From: Clostridiales bacterium UBA2432
GTDB taxonomy: Bacteria > Bacillota > Clostridia > Lachnospirales > Vallitaleaceae
Direction of reading: 5' to 3'
Assembly (NCBI GenBank): GCA_002342805.1
Contig: DDQW01000073.1
Location: 1 to 25,158 of the forward strand
Length of the DNA stretch: 25,158 nucleotides
Below are positions 1-9,218 of the stretch, piece by piece. The notes under the pieces are model-generated. The model ran no database searches. It was given only the letters and a program-made list of their open reading frames with translations, and had not been told where the DNA came from. Positions within the stretch are counted from its first letter, which is position 1. Each line of letters begins with the position of its first letter. The position numbers and the translations under genes were made by a program.

Positions 1-1
1 A

Positions 2-1750
2 GAATATCCGGATGTTTTAGCCATGACATCAAAAGGTCAAAATAAGTATGGGCCAAGGCAAAATATGAATATTACACATCCGGCATATCGGTATTATAGT
101 GAACGGGTTATTCGTAAATTACTAGGGCATGTACATGACCATCCGGGGATTATCGGCTACCAAGTGGATAATGAAAGCAAACACTACCAAGTTTCAGGAG
201 ACGCGGTGCAGCTACAGTTTGTCAAATACATGAAAGACAAATTCATTTCGCTTGAGAAAATCAACTTTCGCTTTGGCCTTGACTACTGGAGTAATCGCAT
301 CAATGCTTGGGAAGATTTTCCCAATGTGGATGAAACCATTAATCCAAGTTTAAAAGGCGAATTTGAAAAATTTAGAAGAAATCTAGTCACAGAGTTCTTA
401 GCATGGCAAGTGGGGATTGTCAATGAATATAAAAAAGAAGGACAGTTTGTGACCCATAATTTTGATTTTGAATGGCGAGGATATTCTTATGGAATTCAGC
501 CGGATGTCAATCATGTTGATGCTTCCAAAGCTATGGATATAGCAGGTTGTGACATCTATCACCCCTCACAAGACGATTTAACAGGCTTGGAGATAGCCAT
601 GTGTGGTGACATAACACGCTCTATGAAAAATGGCAATTATCTTGTTCTTGAAACAGAGGCGCAAGGTTTTGCAGGATGGGTTCCTTATCCGAATCAATTG
701 AGACAGCAGGCATTTAGCCATATCGCATCAGGGGCAACACTGGTTGAATATTGGCATTGGCATTCCATTCACAATGCATGTGAGACCTATTGGAAAGGAT
801 TGCTTAGTCACGATTTTATGCCGAATCCCACCTATTTGGAGGCAAAAACAATTGGTGCACAGTTTGAACGATTAAGCAAAGACCTTGATGAACTCAAAGT
901 CGTTAATGATGTTGCAATTATGTATAGTAATATTTCATTGACAGCGATTCATGAATTTAAACGTTTTGGACAAGATATGGACTATAATGATCAAGTCAAA
1001 GCGTTTTATAAAGCCTTATATGAAAATAATATCGGATGCGATTTTATTATAGAGGATTTTTCTGCACTTGATCAATATAAAATGATTCTAGTGCCTTCTT
1101 TATATGCGTCTTCGGATGAGGTGCTTGAAAGACTAAATGCATATGTTGAAAATGGCGGACATATTGTTTATTCTTTACGAAGTGGCTTTTGTGATGAATA
1201 TGTAAAAGTAAGACATAGTGTGCAACCGGGAATTATTTCTAAGGCATGTGGACTTACCTACAATCAATTTGTCGATTCAAAAAACATTGGTTTAAAAGGT
1301 ATGGATATTGATGTCAGTGATGGCGATAATGTTTTGTCAGGATGGATAGAGTTGTTAATTCCGCAGGAAAAAACCGAAGTATTGGCATATTATGATCATC
1401 CATATTGGGGAGAATATGCAGCAATAACGCATAATCAATATGGACAAGGTAGTGCAACCTATATAGGCTGTACACTAAGTGATGGACTAATGCATAACTT
1501 TGTACAAATGCTTCTCCAAAAAACGCAACTAAGATGCTTTGAAGGAGGCATGACATTTCCAATAATCGTTCGAAAATCTATCAATAAGAACAAAGAAAAG
1601 ATCGCATTTGTCTTTAATTATTCAATGGGAGAACAGGATTTTTCTTGGCCATATACAGACGGTGTAGAGCTTATTGAAAACAAAATAATTAAATGTGAAG
1701 ATAAAGTTGTGATTCAACCATGGGATTTCATCATCGTGAAATACGCTTAG
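2..1750 (+). CDS. GH42 beta-galactosidase, 5'-truncated by window edge
   Basis: Glycoside hydrolase family 42 enzymes remove terminal beta-galactosyl (sometimes alpha-arabinosyl) residues from small oligosaccharides, usually in the cytosol. The reading frame is open from base 2, and the residues before the first ATG at 23 (EYPDVLA) already match the family, so that ATG is internal and the true start lies upstream. Visible landmarks are the acid/base motif QVDNES (Glu codon 173-175) and the nucleophile region LVLETEAQ (Glu codon 650-652 most likely, 656-658 as alternative). The stretch with YWHWHSIHN and YWKGLLSHDF is typical of clostridial GH42. A trimerisation-type middle domain and a small C-terminal beta domain follow. 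Only 582 residues are visible, against roughly 650-700 for the family. It ends 33 bases before a sensor kinase gene with no terminator between, so the two are probably co-transcribed. Exact substrate is not determinable. Confidence 0.9.
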   Translation, partial: EYPDVLAMTSKGQNKYGPRQNMNITHPAYRYYSERVIRKLLGHVHDHPGIIGYQVDNESKHYQVSGDAVQLQFVKYMKDKFISLEKINFRFGLDYWSNRINAWEDFPNVDETINPSLKGEFEKFRRNLVTEFLAWQVGIVNEYKKEGQFVTHNFDFEWRGYSYGIQPDVNHVDASKAMDIAGCDIYHPSQDDLTGLEIAMCGDITRSMKNGNYLVLETEAQGFAGWVPYPNQLRQQAFSHIASGATLVEYWHWHSIHNACETYWKGLLSHDFMPNPTYLEAKTIGAQFERLSKDLDELKVVNDVAIMYSNISLTAIHEFKRFGQDMDYNDQVKAFYKALYENNIGCDFIIEDFSALDQYKMILVPSLYASSDEVLERLNAYVENGGHIVYSLRSGFCDEYVKVRHSVQPGIISKACGLTYNQFVDSKNIGLKGMDIDVSDGDNVLSGWIELLIPQEKTEVLAYYDHPYWGEYAAITHNQYGQGSATYIGCTLSDGLMHNFVQMLLQKTQLRCFEGGMTFPIIVRKSINKNKEKIAFVFNYSMGEQDFSWPYTDGVELIENKIIKCEDKVVIQPWDFIIVKYA

Positions 1751-1783
1751 CAAAAATAGAACTTGAGCAAATGAGGTGTAATC

Positions 1784-3592
1784 ATGAAAATAAAATATTT
1801 TTTAAAAAAAAATATTGTGACACCAATGTTTAGAAGCTTGCGAATGAAATTATTTCTGTTAACCTTGCTGGTTGGAATTGTTCCTTTAGTGGTAGCAACC
1901 TTTATCTCAAGGCAAAACTCCCAAGATGCAATGCGGCAGGAGATTATCAAACAAAATATATCTAAAATCGAATGGGTTGATAGTGAGTTTTATAATAATG
2001 TGGATCGTATTGATGAAGCATTAACGGCATTTTTTTTTGATAGCAATATTCTTTTCTATTCTTCTAAAGTTGAAGAAAATGATTCGTGGAAAACGGTAGG
2101 AATACAATATTTTAAGACAAAACTAAAATCATATTTGCTTGCAAATTATAGAGACTTTATGACTGTCAAATATTATACCTTTGAGAGTAATAGAGTTTTT
2201 AGCGTGTCTTTTGAAAAAGATTTTTTTGTTGAAGATATTACCGGTGATGAGCTAGAACAAAATCCATTATTTAAACATGAAGGTGGATTGTTCTATAATA
2301 TTCAAACAGATGAAATGGAGCAGACTATAGATGGACCCTATTTGACAAAGATATATAGACGATTTGATAATCAAGAAATAATCGGAGCATTAGTGGTTAA
2401 ACTGAATTGGAATCTTTTTGCGGCGTCCTCACAGCTACTCACTACAGAAAAAGATAGTCGGGTTTTTTTTATTGACAATGAGGGTAGAATCATCTATCAA
2501 AGCAATAATAAGCATTATGCCAATAATCAGTTTCATGAGGTTTTTCAGTATATTAAGGAATCTGAAGAAGGCGATTTTTTTATTCATAAGGATGAATATA
2601 TTTTTTACCGAAAACTTTCAGAGAGTCTTTACCTTGTTAAAACAATGCCTACAAGTATTGCTACTGAATTTTACAATGAAATACTTTCTTCACAGCTTTT
2701 GATTATTTTTGTCACTGGTTTTATCATTTTCGGAATTATATTATTTTTTAGTGCCCAGTTAACAAAACCCATACGAACCTTAACAAAATCGATGCAAAAT
2801 ATTGATGGTATTTTGGAAGGTGAAGAACTACCGGTGATGATTACAAAAACCAATGATGAAATAAAGGTTCTCGAACAAAGTTATATATTTATGATTCATA
2901 AGATTAGAGATCTAATTGATAAAGAATATAAACAAAGAATCGAGACGCAATCGGCTCAACTCATGGCCCTTCAAGCACAGATTAATCCCCATTTTATGTA
3001 TAATACCCTTCAAATGATTGGTGCCATGGCGGTGGATAAAGAGGCTATTGAGATTTATCAGGTTATTAGCGCCTATAGCAAAATGATGCGATATAATATG
3101 CAGCTGACAGAAGAACTTGTAACTGTTGACCAGGAATTAAACAATGTCCAACAATATATTCAAATACAACAAATGCGGTTTGGTGACAAGCTAAGTATAC
3201 ATACGCAGATAGAACCGTTGACAACAGACATGTTAATCCCCAAATTATCGATTCAACCGATTGTTGAAAATTGTTTTAAATATGGATTTATAAAAAGAGA
3301 AATAGTTTGGAACATACATATTAGAACATGGATTGAATCCGAAAATCTATTTATAGAAGTATCCGATAATGGTATCGGGATAGCCAAAAGGCACTTATCT
3401 GAAATTCTCAAGAATCTATCTGGTGAGAATCAACTTCATTTTTATAATAGCGATCATTTAGGACTTAGAAATATTGATTCTCGTATAAAAATGCATTTTG
3501 GAAAAGAATATGGACTTAAGGTGGAAAGTGAAAAAGATAAGTTTACAAGAATTACGATTGTGATGAAAGCGACGAAAAGATCGGAGGCTTAA
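1784..3592 (+). CDS. YesM-like membrane sensor histidine kinase
   Basis: Sensor kinase of the His_kinase (LytS/YesM) family that would autophosphorylate and pass phosphate to the response regulator encoded next. The 602-residue protein has a short basic N-terminus, a membrane segment at about 21-40, a large extracellular sensor region (about 41-303, Cache-like by layout), and a second membrane segment at about 304-324. A HAMP linker (from about 326), the phosphoacceptor motif QAQINPHFMYNTLQ with His403, an N-box QPIVENCFKYG (491-501) and the ATP-binding motif DNGIGI (528-533) follow. The start is supported by an AGGTG ribosome site just upstream. The stop codon is separated from the next start by one base, so the pair is translationally linked. 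In this family such kinases usually sense extracellular sugars, sometimes with a binding protein. The position between GH42 and a sugar ABC operon suggests it controls that uptake system; the ligand is unknown. Confidence 0.93.
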   Translation: MKIKYFLKKNIVTPMFRSLRMKLFLLTLLVGIVPLVVATFISRQNSQDAMRQEIIKQNISKIEWVDSEFYNNVDRIDEALTAFFFDSNILFYSSKVEENDSWKTVGIQYFKTKLKSYLLANYRDFMTVKYYTFESNRVFSVSFEKDFFVEDITGDELEQNPLFKHEGGLFYNIQTDEMEQTIDGPYLTKIYRRFDNQEIIGALVVKLNWNLFAASSQLLTTEKDSRVFFIDNEGRIIYQSNNKHYANNQFHEVFQYIKESEEGDFFIHKDEYIFYRKLSESLYLVKTMPTSIATEFYNEILSSQLLIIFVTGFIIFGIILFFSAQLTKPIRTLTKSMQNIDGILEGEELPVMITKTNDEIKVLEQSYIFMIHKIRDLIDKEYKQRIETQSAQLMALQAQINPHFMYNTLQMIGAMAVDKEAIEIYQVISAYSKMMRYNMQLTEELVTVDQELNNVQQYIQIQQMRFGDKLSIHTQIEPLTTDMLIPKLSIQPIVENCFKYGFIKREIVWNIHIRTWIESENLFIEVSDNGIGIAKRHLSEILKNLSGENQLHFYNSDHLGLRNIDSRIKMHFGKEYGLKVESEKDKFTRITIVMKATKRSEA

Positions 3593-3593
3593 G

Positions 3594-4664
3594 ATGCTAA
3601 AAGCAATTATTGTTGATGATGAAAAATGGGCAAGAAGTATTATACGCACTTTCGGACAGTGGGATAAATTAGGAATCGACATTGTTGGAGAAGCAGAAGA
3701 TGGCCTTGAAGGATTGAATTTAATTGAAAAATGGGCTCCGGATATTGTAATCACAGATATGGAAATGTCAAATATGGATGGTATTGTTTTTTTGAAAACC
3801 ATTAAGGAGAAGTCAATTGATACGAAGATTATTGTCATTAGTGGACACGATAATTTTGCATATATGAAACAAGCGATTCATTCACAAGCAGTTGAATATA
3901 TTCTTAAACCCATTGACGCGGAAGAATTAAATCAAGCACTAGAAAAGTGTATTAAAGAACTTGCGTTGACTAAAAATATATCGACATTAGCATTACATGA
4001 CTTGTTTGATCAAGAAGTGATTGAAGAAATTATTGACGTTACAAAATCCTTTCGAAGTATATTAAGAGGAACGGATTCGCTAAAAGTAATGCCTCTCCTA
4101 TCACAACTGAAAAAGAAATTCAGAAATATTCATCAAGAGCAAGGTGTTTTGGTGCGGTTGATTCATGATTATTTTGTTCCTATTATCAGAGATGAAATGA
4201 TGGATGCTTTAAAAAACAGTACGATGTTCCAAACTTTGTTTGAACAATTAAGATTAGATGTGACGAGAGGGCTAATCCTTGAAGAATATTTTCAAAAAGT
4301 TGAAAAACTTATGATCACAGGAATTGATTATCGGTGTCATCAAATAAGAACATCTGAAAAACCTGTGGCTGAATTAGCAAAAGAATACGTGGATAATGCT
4401 TATAAAGAAGATATTAGTTTGAGTGATGTGGCAGAACGATTTTTTATTAGTAAAGAATACTTAAGCAGTACCTTTAAATCCCATTTTGGGATTACCTTAG
4501 GTAATTACATTCTTAGGAAAAAGATGGAAGAGGCAGCGTATCTTTTAAGTGAAGGTGTTAGCCACAAAGATATTTCTGATCAACTAGGATACAATGATGT
4601 CACATATTTTTATAAAGTTTTTAAACGCTACTATGGATGTACACCGGGTGAATATGGGAATTAA
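3594..4664 (+). CDS. YesN-like AraC-family response regulator
   Basis: DNA-binding partner of the preceding kinase. The N-terminal receiver domain (about 1-120) has the acidic pocket D8/D9, phosphoacceptor Asp55 in VITDMEM, Ser83 and Lys105 (LKP), so it should be phosphorylatable. A linker of about 130 residues with no recognised motif follows. The C-terminal 100 residues form a double helix-turn-helix of AraC type, with the signatures SLSDVAERFFISKEYLSSTF and DISDQLGYNDVTYFYKVFK. Length (356 residues) is shorter than many YesN proteins (about 500), because the middle region is reduced. It lies directly upstream of a promoter with a weak -35 box (4698-4725), as expected for an activator-dependent sugar ABC operon. 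Activation of that operon is inferred. Confidence 0.93.
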   Translation: MLKAIIVDDEKWARSIIRTFGQWDKLGIDIVGEAEDGLEGLNLIEKWAPDIVITDMEMSNMDGIVFLKTIKEKSIDTKIIVISGHDNFAYMKQAIHSQAVEYILKPIDAEELNQALEKCIKELALTKNISTLALHDLFDQEVIEEIIDVTKSFRSILRGTDSLKVMPLLSQLKKKFRNIHQEQGVLVRLIHDYFVPIIRDEMMDALKNSTMFQTLFEQLRLDVTRGLILEEYFQKVEKLMITGIDYRCHQIRTSEKPVAELAKEYVDNAYKEDISLSDVAERFFISKEYLSSTFKSHFGITLGNYILRKKMEEAAYLLSEGVSHKDISDQLGYNDVTYFYKVFKRYYGCTPGEYGN

Positions 4665-4697
4665 TATTTTACAGTAAAAGGCATTAATATCATCTAA

Positions 4698-4725
4698 TGT
4701 ATTCGTTTACTCCAAAAGGTATAAT
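4698..4725 (+). promoter_or_regulatory. Promoter with cre-like operator for first ABC operon
   Basis: A consensus -10 TATAAT lies at 4720-4725. The only -35 at acceptable distance is the poor TGTATT at 4698-4703 (16-base spacer). The segment TGTATTCGTTTACT at 4698-4711 matches the CcpA cre consensus TGWAANCGNTNWCA at 12 of 14 positions, with mismatches at positions 5 and 14. A weak -35 fits dependence on the AraC-type regulator, and the overlapping cre-like site would fit catabolite repression. The -10 is well supported; the operator is tentative. Confidence 0.55.
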
Positions 4726-4734
4726 TTATTTAGA

Positions 4735-4754
4735 AGTTAAGAATACACTTAACT
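4735..4754 (+). promoter_or_regulatory. 7-bp inverted repeat in the 5' leader of the binding-protein gene
   Basis: AGTTAAG (4735-4741) and CTTAACT (4748-4754) are perfect inverted repeats separated by six bases. They begin a few bases after the predicted transcription start (about 4732) and end 10 bases before the ribosome site AAAGGAGG. This could be an operator or a small 5'-end stabilising hairpin; the sequence alone does not decide. Confidence 0.35.
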
Positions 4755-4776
4755 CGATAATAAAAGGAGGATATCA

Positions 4777-6084
4777 ATGAAAAAGTTAATAGCAATACTA
4801 TTAGTATTAACAATGGTTTTATCAGGGTGTGGTCAAACAAACGAAGGAACAGATGATTCTTCATCAACATCAGAGAACGTAGATAACACAGAGAGTGCTG
4901 AGTCTAAAGTCGGAACTACAGTTGATTTAAAGTTATTTATTGCACAACCGAGATTTCGAGAAATTTACGAAAATTATATTGATCAATTTGCAGCAGAATA
5001 TGAAGAGGAAACAGGCGTCAAAGTTACATACAGTTTAGAGATGCCAAGTGCAGATACTGCTCCGGAAATATTGAAAACAAGATTATCGACTAAGGACGAT
5101 TTAGATGTATTTATGTTTCACGCAATCAATGAAAAAGCCCAATATTACAAAGCGGGATACTTAGAAGACTTAAGTAGTGAACCGTGGGTTGCTGATTTAT
5201 ACGATAGTGCAAAACAAGCCGTTACCTACGAAGAGAAAGTTGTGGGTTTACCTCTTGAAAGTCTTACTTGGGGAATGCTATATAACAAAGATCTCTTTAA
5301 TGAATTAGGTATAGAGCCTGCATTAACACTTAGTGAATTAAAATCAAATTCTGAGAAGATAACAGCAGCAGGAAAAACACCATTCCTAGCAGCCTATAAC
5401 GAAGCGTGGATTCCACAGTTGTTTTTACCTTTAACTGTTGGAGCTTATGTGAATTCGAGTCACCCTGATTTTATTGATAAGATGAATGCTAATGAAAGCT
5501 CCTTTGAAGAAATCAGTGAAATGTTTAATGTGATTGATTATGTACATGCCAATGCGAATACGAATGGACTTGAAATTGGCGGAACAGATGGTTGTGCAGA
5601 GTTTGCGTCGGGTGATTACGGCATGTGGGTACAAGGGCCTTGGTTCTCGGCAACGATATTAGAAGCAAATCCGGACTTTAATTTAGGTGTGGCTCCATTA
5701 CCGGTGAATGAAGATAGTCAAGCATCTATGATTAATGCGTCTGTGTCTACAACATTAGGTGTATGCTCATATAGTGAAAACAAAGAAGTTGCCAAAGCCT
5801 TGGTTGCGTACTTTCTAAATCCGGAAACATCTACAGAGTTTTTCTCGGCATGTCAATTTAATCCGATTTCTCAAATCCATACGTTTGATACATATCCATG
5901 GATTGGTGAAGCCATTGCGTATATGGAAGAGGGGAAATCTTACCTTGACCCAAGTATTCCACAAGCGGTTAAAGACGAATCAGGAAAAGCGTTACAAGGA
6001 TATTATTCAGATACAGCATCAGCTGATGATGTGATTATGGCATTGGATGAAGCGTGGACGATATTCAATGAAGTCAATCAATAA
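4777..6084 (+). CDS. Sugar ABC transporter substrate-binding lipoprotein (family 1)
   Basis: Extracellular solute-binding protein that captures a mono- or oligosaccharide for the two permeases downstream. The N-terminus is a lipoprotein signal peptide with lipobox VLSGC, so Cys18 becomes the lipidated first residue. A Ser/Thr/Glu-rich linker (about 20-45) follows, then a SBP_bac_1-type mature domain with the typical hinge sequence LPLESLTWGMLYNKDLFNEL and a late GDYGMWVQGPWF segment. The length of 435 residues is normal. The start is fixed by AAAGGAGG at good spacing. A hairpin terminator directly after the gene should make this the most abundant transcript of the operon, as is common for binding proteins. 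Neighbouring cytosolic GH30 and GH42 enzymes suggest a beta-linked oligosaccharide; the ligand itself cannot be read from the sequence. Confidence 0.93.
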   Translation: MKKLIAILLVLTMVLSGCGQTNEGTDDSSSTSENVDNTESAESKVGTTVDLKLFIAQPRFREIYENYIDQFAAEYEEETGVKVTYSLEMPSADTAPEILKTRLSTKDDLDVFMFHAINEKAQYYKAGYLEDLSSEPWVADLYDSAKQAVTYEEKVVGLPLESLTWGMLYNKDLFNELGIEPALTLSELKSNSEKITAAGKTPFLAAYNEAWIPQLFLPLTVGAYVNSSHPDFIDKMNANESSFEEISEMFNVIDYVHANANTNGLEIGGTDGCAEFASGDYGMWVQGPWFSATILEANPDFNLGVAPLPVNEDSQASMINASVSTTLGVCSYSENKEVAKALVAYFLNPETSTEFFSACQFNPISQIHTFDTYPWIGEAIAYMEEGKSYLDPSIPQAVKDESGKALQGYYSDTASADDVIMALDEAWTIFNEVNQ

Positions 6085-6087
6085 TTC

Positions 6088-6115
6088 AAATGGGCCGTCG
6101 GGCCCATTTTTATTA
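6088..6115 (+). terminator. Intra-operon terminator/attenuator after binding protein
   Basis: A perfect 9-bp stem, AAATGGGCC (6088-6096) with GGCCCATTT (6101-6109), has a four-base loop and ends in T-rich sequence. It sits between the binding-protein gene and the first permease, with no new promoter visible before the permease. Partial read-through or RNA stabilisation would give excess binding protein over permease. Confidence 0.8.
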
Positions 6116-6132
6116 TCAGAAAGGAGATTCAA

Positions 6133-7020
6133 ATGGACAAGAATAAGAAAAGAAAAGAAATACGATTATTATTACTGTTTTTATTACCGGCATTAATCTT
6201 TTACAGCATATTTATGATAATACCGGTCATAACCGGTTTATCCTATAGTTTTACGAATTGGAACGGAGTCAATCCTAACTTTGAATTTGTTGGTTTAGAT
6301 AATTTTGTAAAGGCATTAACAGATGACAAAAACTTTTTGGCGTCAATCAAGTTTACATTAAAATATGTGCTAGCGATGGTCGTATTAACAAATATTTTAG
6401 GATTACTACTTGCCATATTTATTGATGCTAGAACAAAAACCAGTAATCTCTTTAGGACAGCATTCTTTTTGCCTAATATGATTAGTTTTATTATAGGTGC
6501 ATACATATGGCAATTCATTTTTAGAAAGGTAATGACAGAACTGGCGCAAAATAAATTTTTAGGATTTTTGGAGCAACCCTGGTTAGGTAATCCTGATTTT
6601 TCCTTCTGGGCAATTGTGATGATGTCCTTATGGACGAGTGTTGGTTATATCATGGTTATATATATTGCTGCAATTCAAGGCGTTCCTACAGAATATAAGG
6701 AAGCGGCCCGTGTCGATGGTGCAAATAAAATACAAATATTTTTTAAAGTCACACTACCGATGATTATGCATGCAGTATCTATTAATCTTTTCTTGACATT
6801 GAATAATTCATTTAAAGCTTTTGATCAAATATATGGGCTTACCGGAGGCGGACCGGGGAGAACGACACAAGTTATGTCATTAAATATATATGAGGAAGCA
6901 TTTTCAAGCTTTTTCAGATATGGGTATGCAAATGCAAAAGCAATTATCCTGTTTTTGTTTGTCCTTGTCATTACACTAATTCAACTGCGATTAACACGGA
7001 GTAAGGAGGTAAAAGCATAA
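6133..7020 (+). CDS. Sugar ABC permease, MalF/UgpA type
   Basis: Integral membrane subunit of the importer served by the upstream binding protein. It has 295 residues, a short basic N-terminus and about six hydrophobic segments (first at about 11-38). The cytoplasmic EAA loop EAARVDGANKIQIFFKVTLP (190-209) contacts the ATPase. The end contains the family-typical GLTGGGPGRTTQV stretch. AGAAAGGAG precedes the start. Its stop overlaps the start of the second permease (TAATG), which indicates coupled translation. No ATPase gene is present nearby, so the energising subunit must come from elsewhere. Confidence 0.94.
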   Translation: MDKNKKRKEIRLLLLFLLPALIFYSIFMIIPVITGLSYSFTNWNGVNPNFEFVGLDNFVKALTDDKNFLASIKFTLKYVLAMVVLTNILGLLLAIFIDARTKTSNLFRTAFFLPNMISFIIGAYIWQFIFRKVMTELAQNKFLGFLEQPWLGNPDFSFWAIVMMSLWTSVGYIMVIYIAAIQGVPTEYKEAARVDGANKIQIFFKVTLPMIMHAVSINLFLTLNNSFKAFDQIYGLTGGGPGRTTQVMSLNIYEEAFSSFFRYGYANAKAIILFLFVLVITLIQLRLTRSKEVKA

Positions 7021-7844
7021 TGAAAGCTAAGATATTAAATGTAATGCAGATTATCTTTTTGACAGTGGCAGCTGTGATTGTGTTTTTCCCAATCTATATC
7101 GCGATTATTAATTCATTAAAGACAGATGGAGAAATGGCTAGATCAATATTGGCATTACCTGAAGTCATTCAGTTTAATAACTACGTCGTCTCTTTTCAAA
7201 AACTAGATTTTCTTCGAACAACCTTTAATACATTATTCATCTCGGTATTATCCGTGATAGGAATAATCATCACATCTTCAATGGCAGGGTACAAAATTGC
7301 TAGAAGTAAGTTGAAATTAGCCGGGTTTTTCCAGGTTCTATTTATAGCATCGATGTTAATACCCTTTCATTCGATTATGATTTCATTGACAAGAACGGCT
7401 ATGTTTTTTAATGCCAAAGGAACCTTACTAGGGACAGTTGCCATCTATATTGGTTTAGGCGTAAACTTAGCTATATTTTTATATGTTGGATTTATGGGAA
7501 CAATACCTTATGATTTAGAGGAAGCGGCGATTATTGACGGCTGCGGACCCTTTAAAGTATATTTATATGTTATATTTCCACTTTTAAAACCTATTACTGC
7601 GACAATTGCTATACTTGATGCTCTATGGATATGGAACGACTTTTTGTTGCCCTTACTCATGATTACAGATGCAAAAAATTATACGTTAATCTTATCAGCA
7701 AATAAATTCTTTGGAAAATATGAAGCGGATTGGACAAATGTTCTTGCAGGGTTGTTAATGACATCAGCACCTTTAATTGTATTTTATTTATTTTTCCAAA
7801 AACATATCGTAAAAGGCATTGTTTCAGGTGCCGTGAAAGGATAG
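7020..7844 (+). CDS. Sugar ABC permease, MalG/LacG type
   Basis: Second membrane subunit of the same importer, 274 residues with about six hydrophobic segments. Its EAA loop is EEAAIIDGCGPFKVYLYVIF (starting about 167), and the C-terminus ends in VKGIVSGAVKG, a hallmark of MalG-type permeases. The start overlaps the previous stop codon by one base. It is followed after seven bases by the GH30 gene, so transport and cleavage are encoded as one unit. Confidence 0.94.
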   Translation: MKAKILNVMQIIFLTVAAVIVFFPIYIAIINSLKTDGEMARSILALPEVIQFNNYVVSFQKLDFLRTTFNTLFISVLSVIGIIITSSMAGYKIARSKLKLAGFFQVLFIASMLIPFHSIMISLTRTAMFFNAKGTLLGTVAIYIGLGVNLAIFLYVGFMGTIPYDLEEAAIIDGCGPFKVYLYVIFPLLKPITATIAILDALWIWNDFLLPLLMITDAKNYTLILSANKFFGKYEADWTNVLAGLLMTSAPLIVFYLFFQKHIVKGIVSGAVKG

Positions 7845-7851
7845 GAAAAAA

Positions 7852-9213
7852 ATGAACATTAAATGGAAAGAAACAACAAGCAGTGGGAAGTGGATAGATA
7901 AGGATGCTGCTGAGATAAAAAATCTAGAAAGTAAAAATACAGATTTAAATTACAGGCTTGTACTCACAGAAAAACGCGATCAGACAATTGAAGGTTTTGG
8001 TGGGTGTTTTAATGAGCTAGGATGGATAGCATTAAATAAAATCGCAGTCAACCAAAGAGAAGCGGTCATAAAAAGTCTTTTTGATGGTGAAGAAGGAGCC
8101 AATTTTAATTTTTGTAGAGTTCCTATTGGCGCAAGCGATTATGCTGCCAAGTGGTATAGTCATAATGAACACTCCAATGATTTTGAGATGCAACATTTTT
8201 CGATTGAAAGAGATTATGACTATCTTCTTCCATATATTAAAAACACTTTAAAATATAAACAAGACCTAAAACTATTTGCCTCGCCATGGAGTCCTCCAAC
8301 ATGGATGAAAACACCGGAAGCTTATAATCACGGCCGATTAATTATGGAAGATAAATATCTGAAGGCGTATGCCTTGTACTTCTTGAAATTTATACAAGCA
8401 TATAAAGGTGAAGGAATACCTATTCATCAAGTTCATATACAAAACGAACCTTTTGCTGATCAAAAATTTCCTTCTTGTTTATGGTCCGGTGAACAATTTC
8501 GCGTGTTTATCAGCAAATATTTAGGTCCTTTATTTGAACAAGAAGATTTAGACGTTGAAATTTGGTTGGGAACACTAAACGGTCCGGAGCAGATGAAATT
8601 TTTGCCGACAGGAAAAATATTGATTGACTTATTTGATGAATATGTTGATCACGTAATGTTTGATACGAATGCAGAAAAATATATTTCGGGAATTGGTTAT
8701 CAGTGGGCAGGCCGTGAAACGATTCAAAGAACAAGAGAATCCTATCCAAGTATAAAACTGATGCAAACAGAAAATGAATGCGGCGATGGAAAAAACACAT
8801 GGGAATATGCAAGGTATGTATTTAATCTTATGCGACATTATCTTCGTAACGGCGCGTGTAGTTATACGTATTGGAATATGGTCTTAGAGCCAGGCGGAGC
8901 GAGTACATGGGGGTGGAATCAAAATGCCCTTATTACTATTGATCCTAAAACAAATGAGGTTATTTATAATCCGGAGTTTTATGTAATGAAACATTTTTCG
9001 AGTTTTGTTGATCCGGGTGCACAACGTATTGAAGTCGAAGGGGCTTGGTCAGGTTCGGCGGTTGCATTTGAAAATCCGAATGGAGATATTGTTGTCGTTG
9101 TTGCCAATAATGTAGATTATACTCGTGAGTTACTCATAAATATCAACAATGAAAACCATCTTATCGAATTAAGTGGGTATTCGTTCAATACCTTTATTAT
9201 CTCACCTAATTAA
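7852..9213 (+). CDS. GH30-family beta-glycosidase, cytosolic
   Basis: Retaining glycoside hydrolase of family 30 (glucosylceramidase / beta-1,6-glucanase / beta-xylosidase relatives). Family landmarks in order are QTIEGFGGCFNELG (44-57), FNFCRVPIGASDYA (85-98), ASPWSPPTWMKT (143-154), the acid/base motif HIQNEP (Glu199), and the nucleophile region LMQTENECG (Glu307 likely). SYTYWNMVLEPGG comes later in the chain. The length of 453 residues fits the core barrel plus a beta domain. No signal peptide is present, unlike many secreted GH30 enzymes, so it should act on a short glycoside delivered by the ABC importer encoded directly upstream. It follows the second permease after only seven bases. 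A weak ribosome site (AGGATAGG) precedes the ATG. Substrate specificity (beta-glucoside, beta-xyloside or other) is not resolved. Confidence 0.88.
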   Translation: MNIKWKETTSSGKWIDKDAAEIKNLESKNTDLNYRLVLTEKRDQTIEGFGGCFNELGWIALNKIAVNQREAVIKSLFDGEEGANFNFCRVPIGASDYAAKWYSHNEHSNDFEMQHFSIERDYDYLLPYIKNTLKYKQDLKLFASPWSPPTWMKTPEAYNHGRLIMEDKYLKAYALYFLKFIQAYKGEGIPIHQVHIQNEPFADQKFPSCLWSGEQFRVFISKYLGPLFEQEDLDVEIWLGTLNGPEQMKFLPTGKILIDLFDEYVDHVMFDTNAEKYISGIGYQWAGRETIQRTRESYPSIKLMQTENECGDGKNTWEYARYVFNLMRHYLRNGACSYTYWNMVLEPGGASTWGWNQNALITIDPKTNEVIYNPEFYVMKHFSSFVDPGAQRIEVEGAWSGSAVAFENPNGDIVVVVANNVDYTRELLININNENHLIELSGYSFNTFIISPN

Positions 9214-9218
9214 ATTTT

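Noticed and set aside
23..1750. Full-length gene starting at the ATG at 23
   Set aside because: The frame is open to the window edge and the residues before this Met match the GH42 family, whose N-terminal part is missing.
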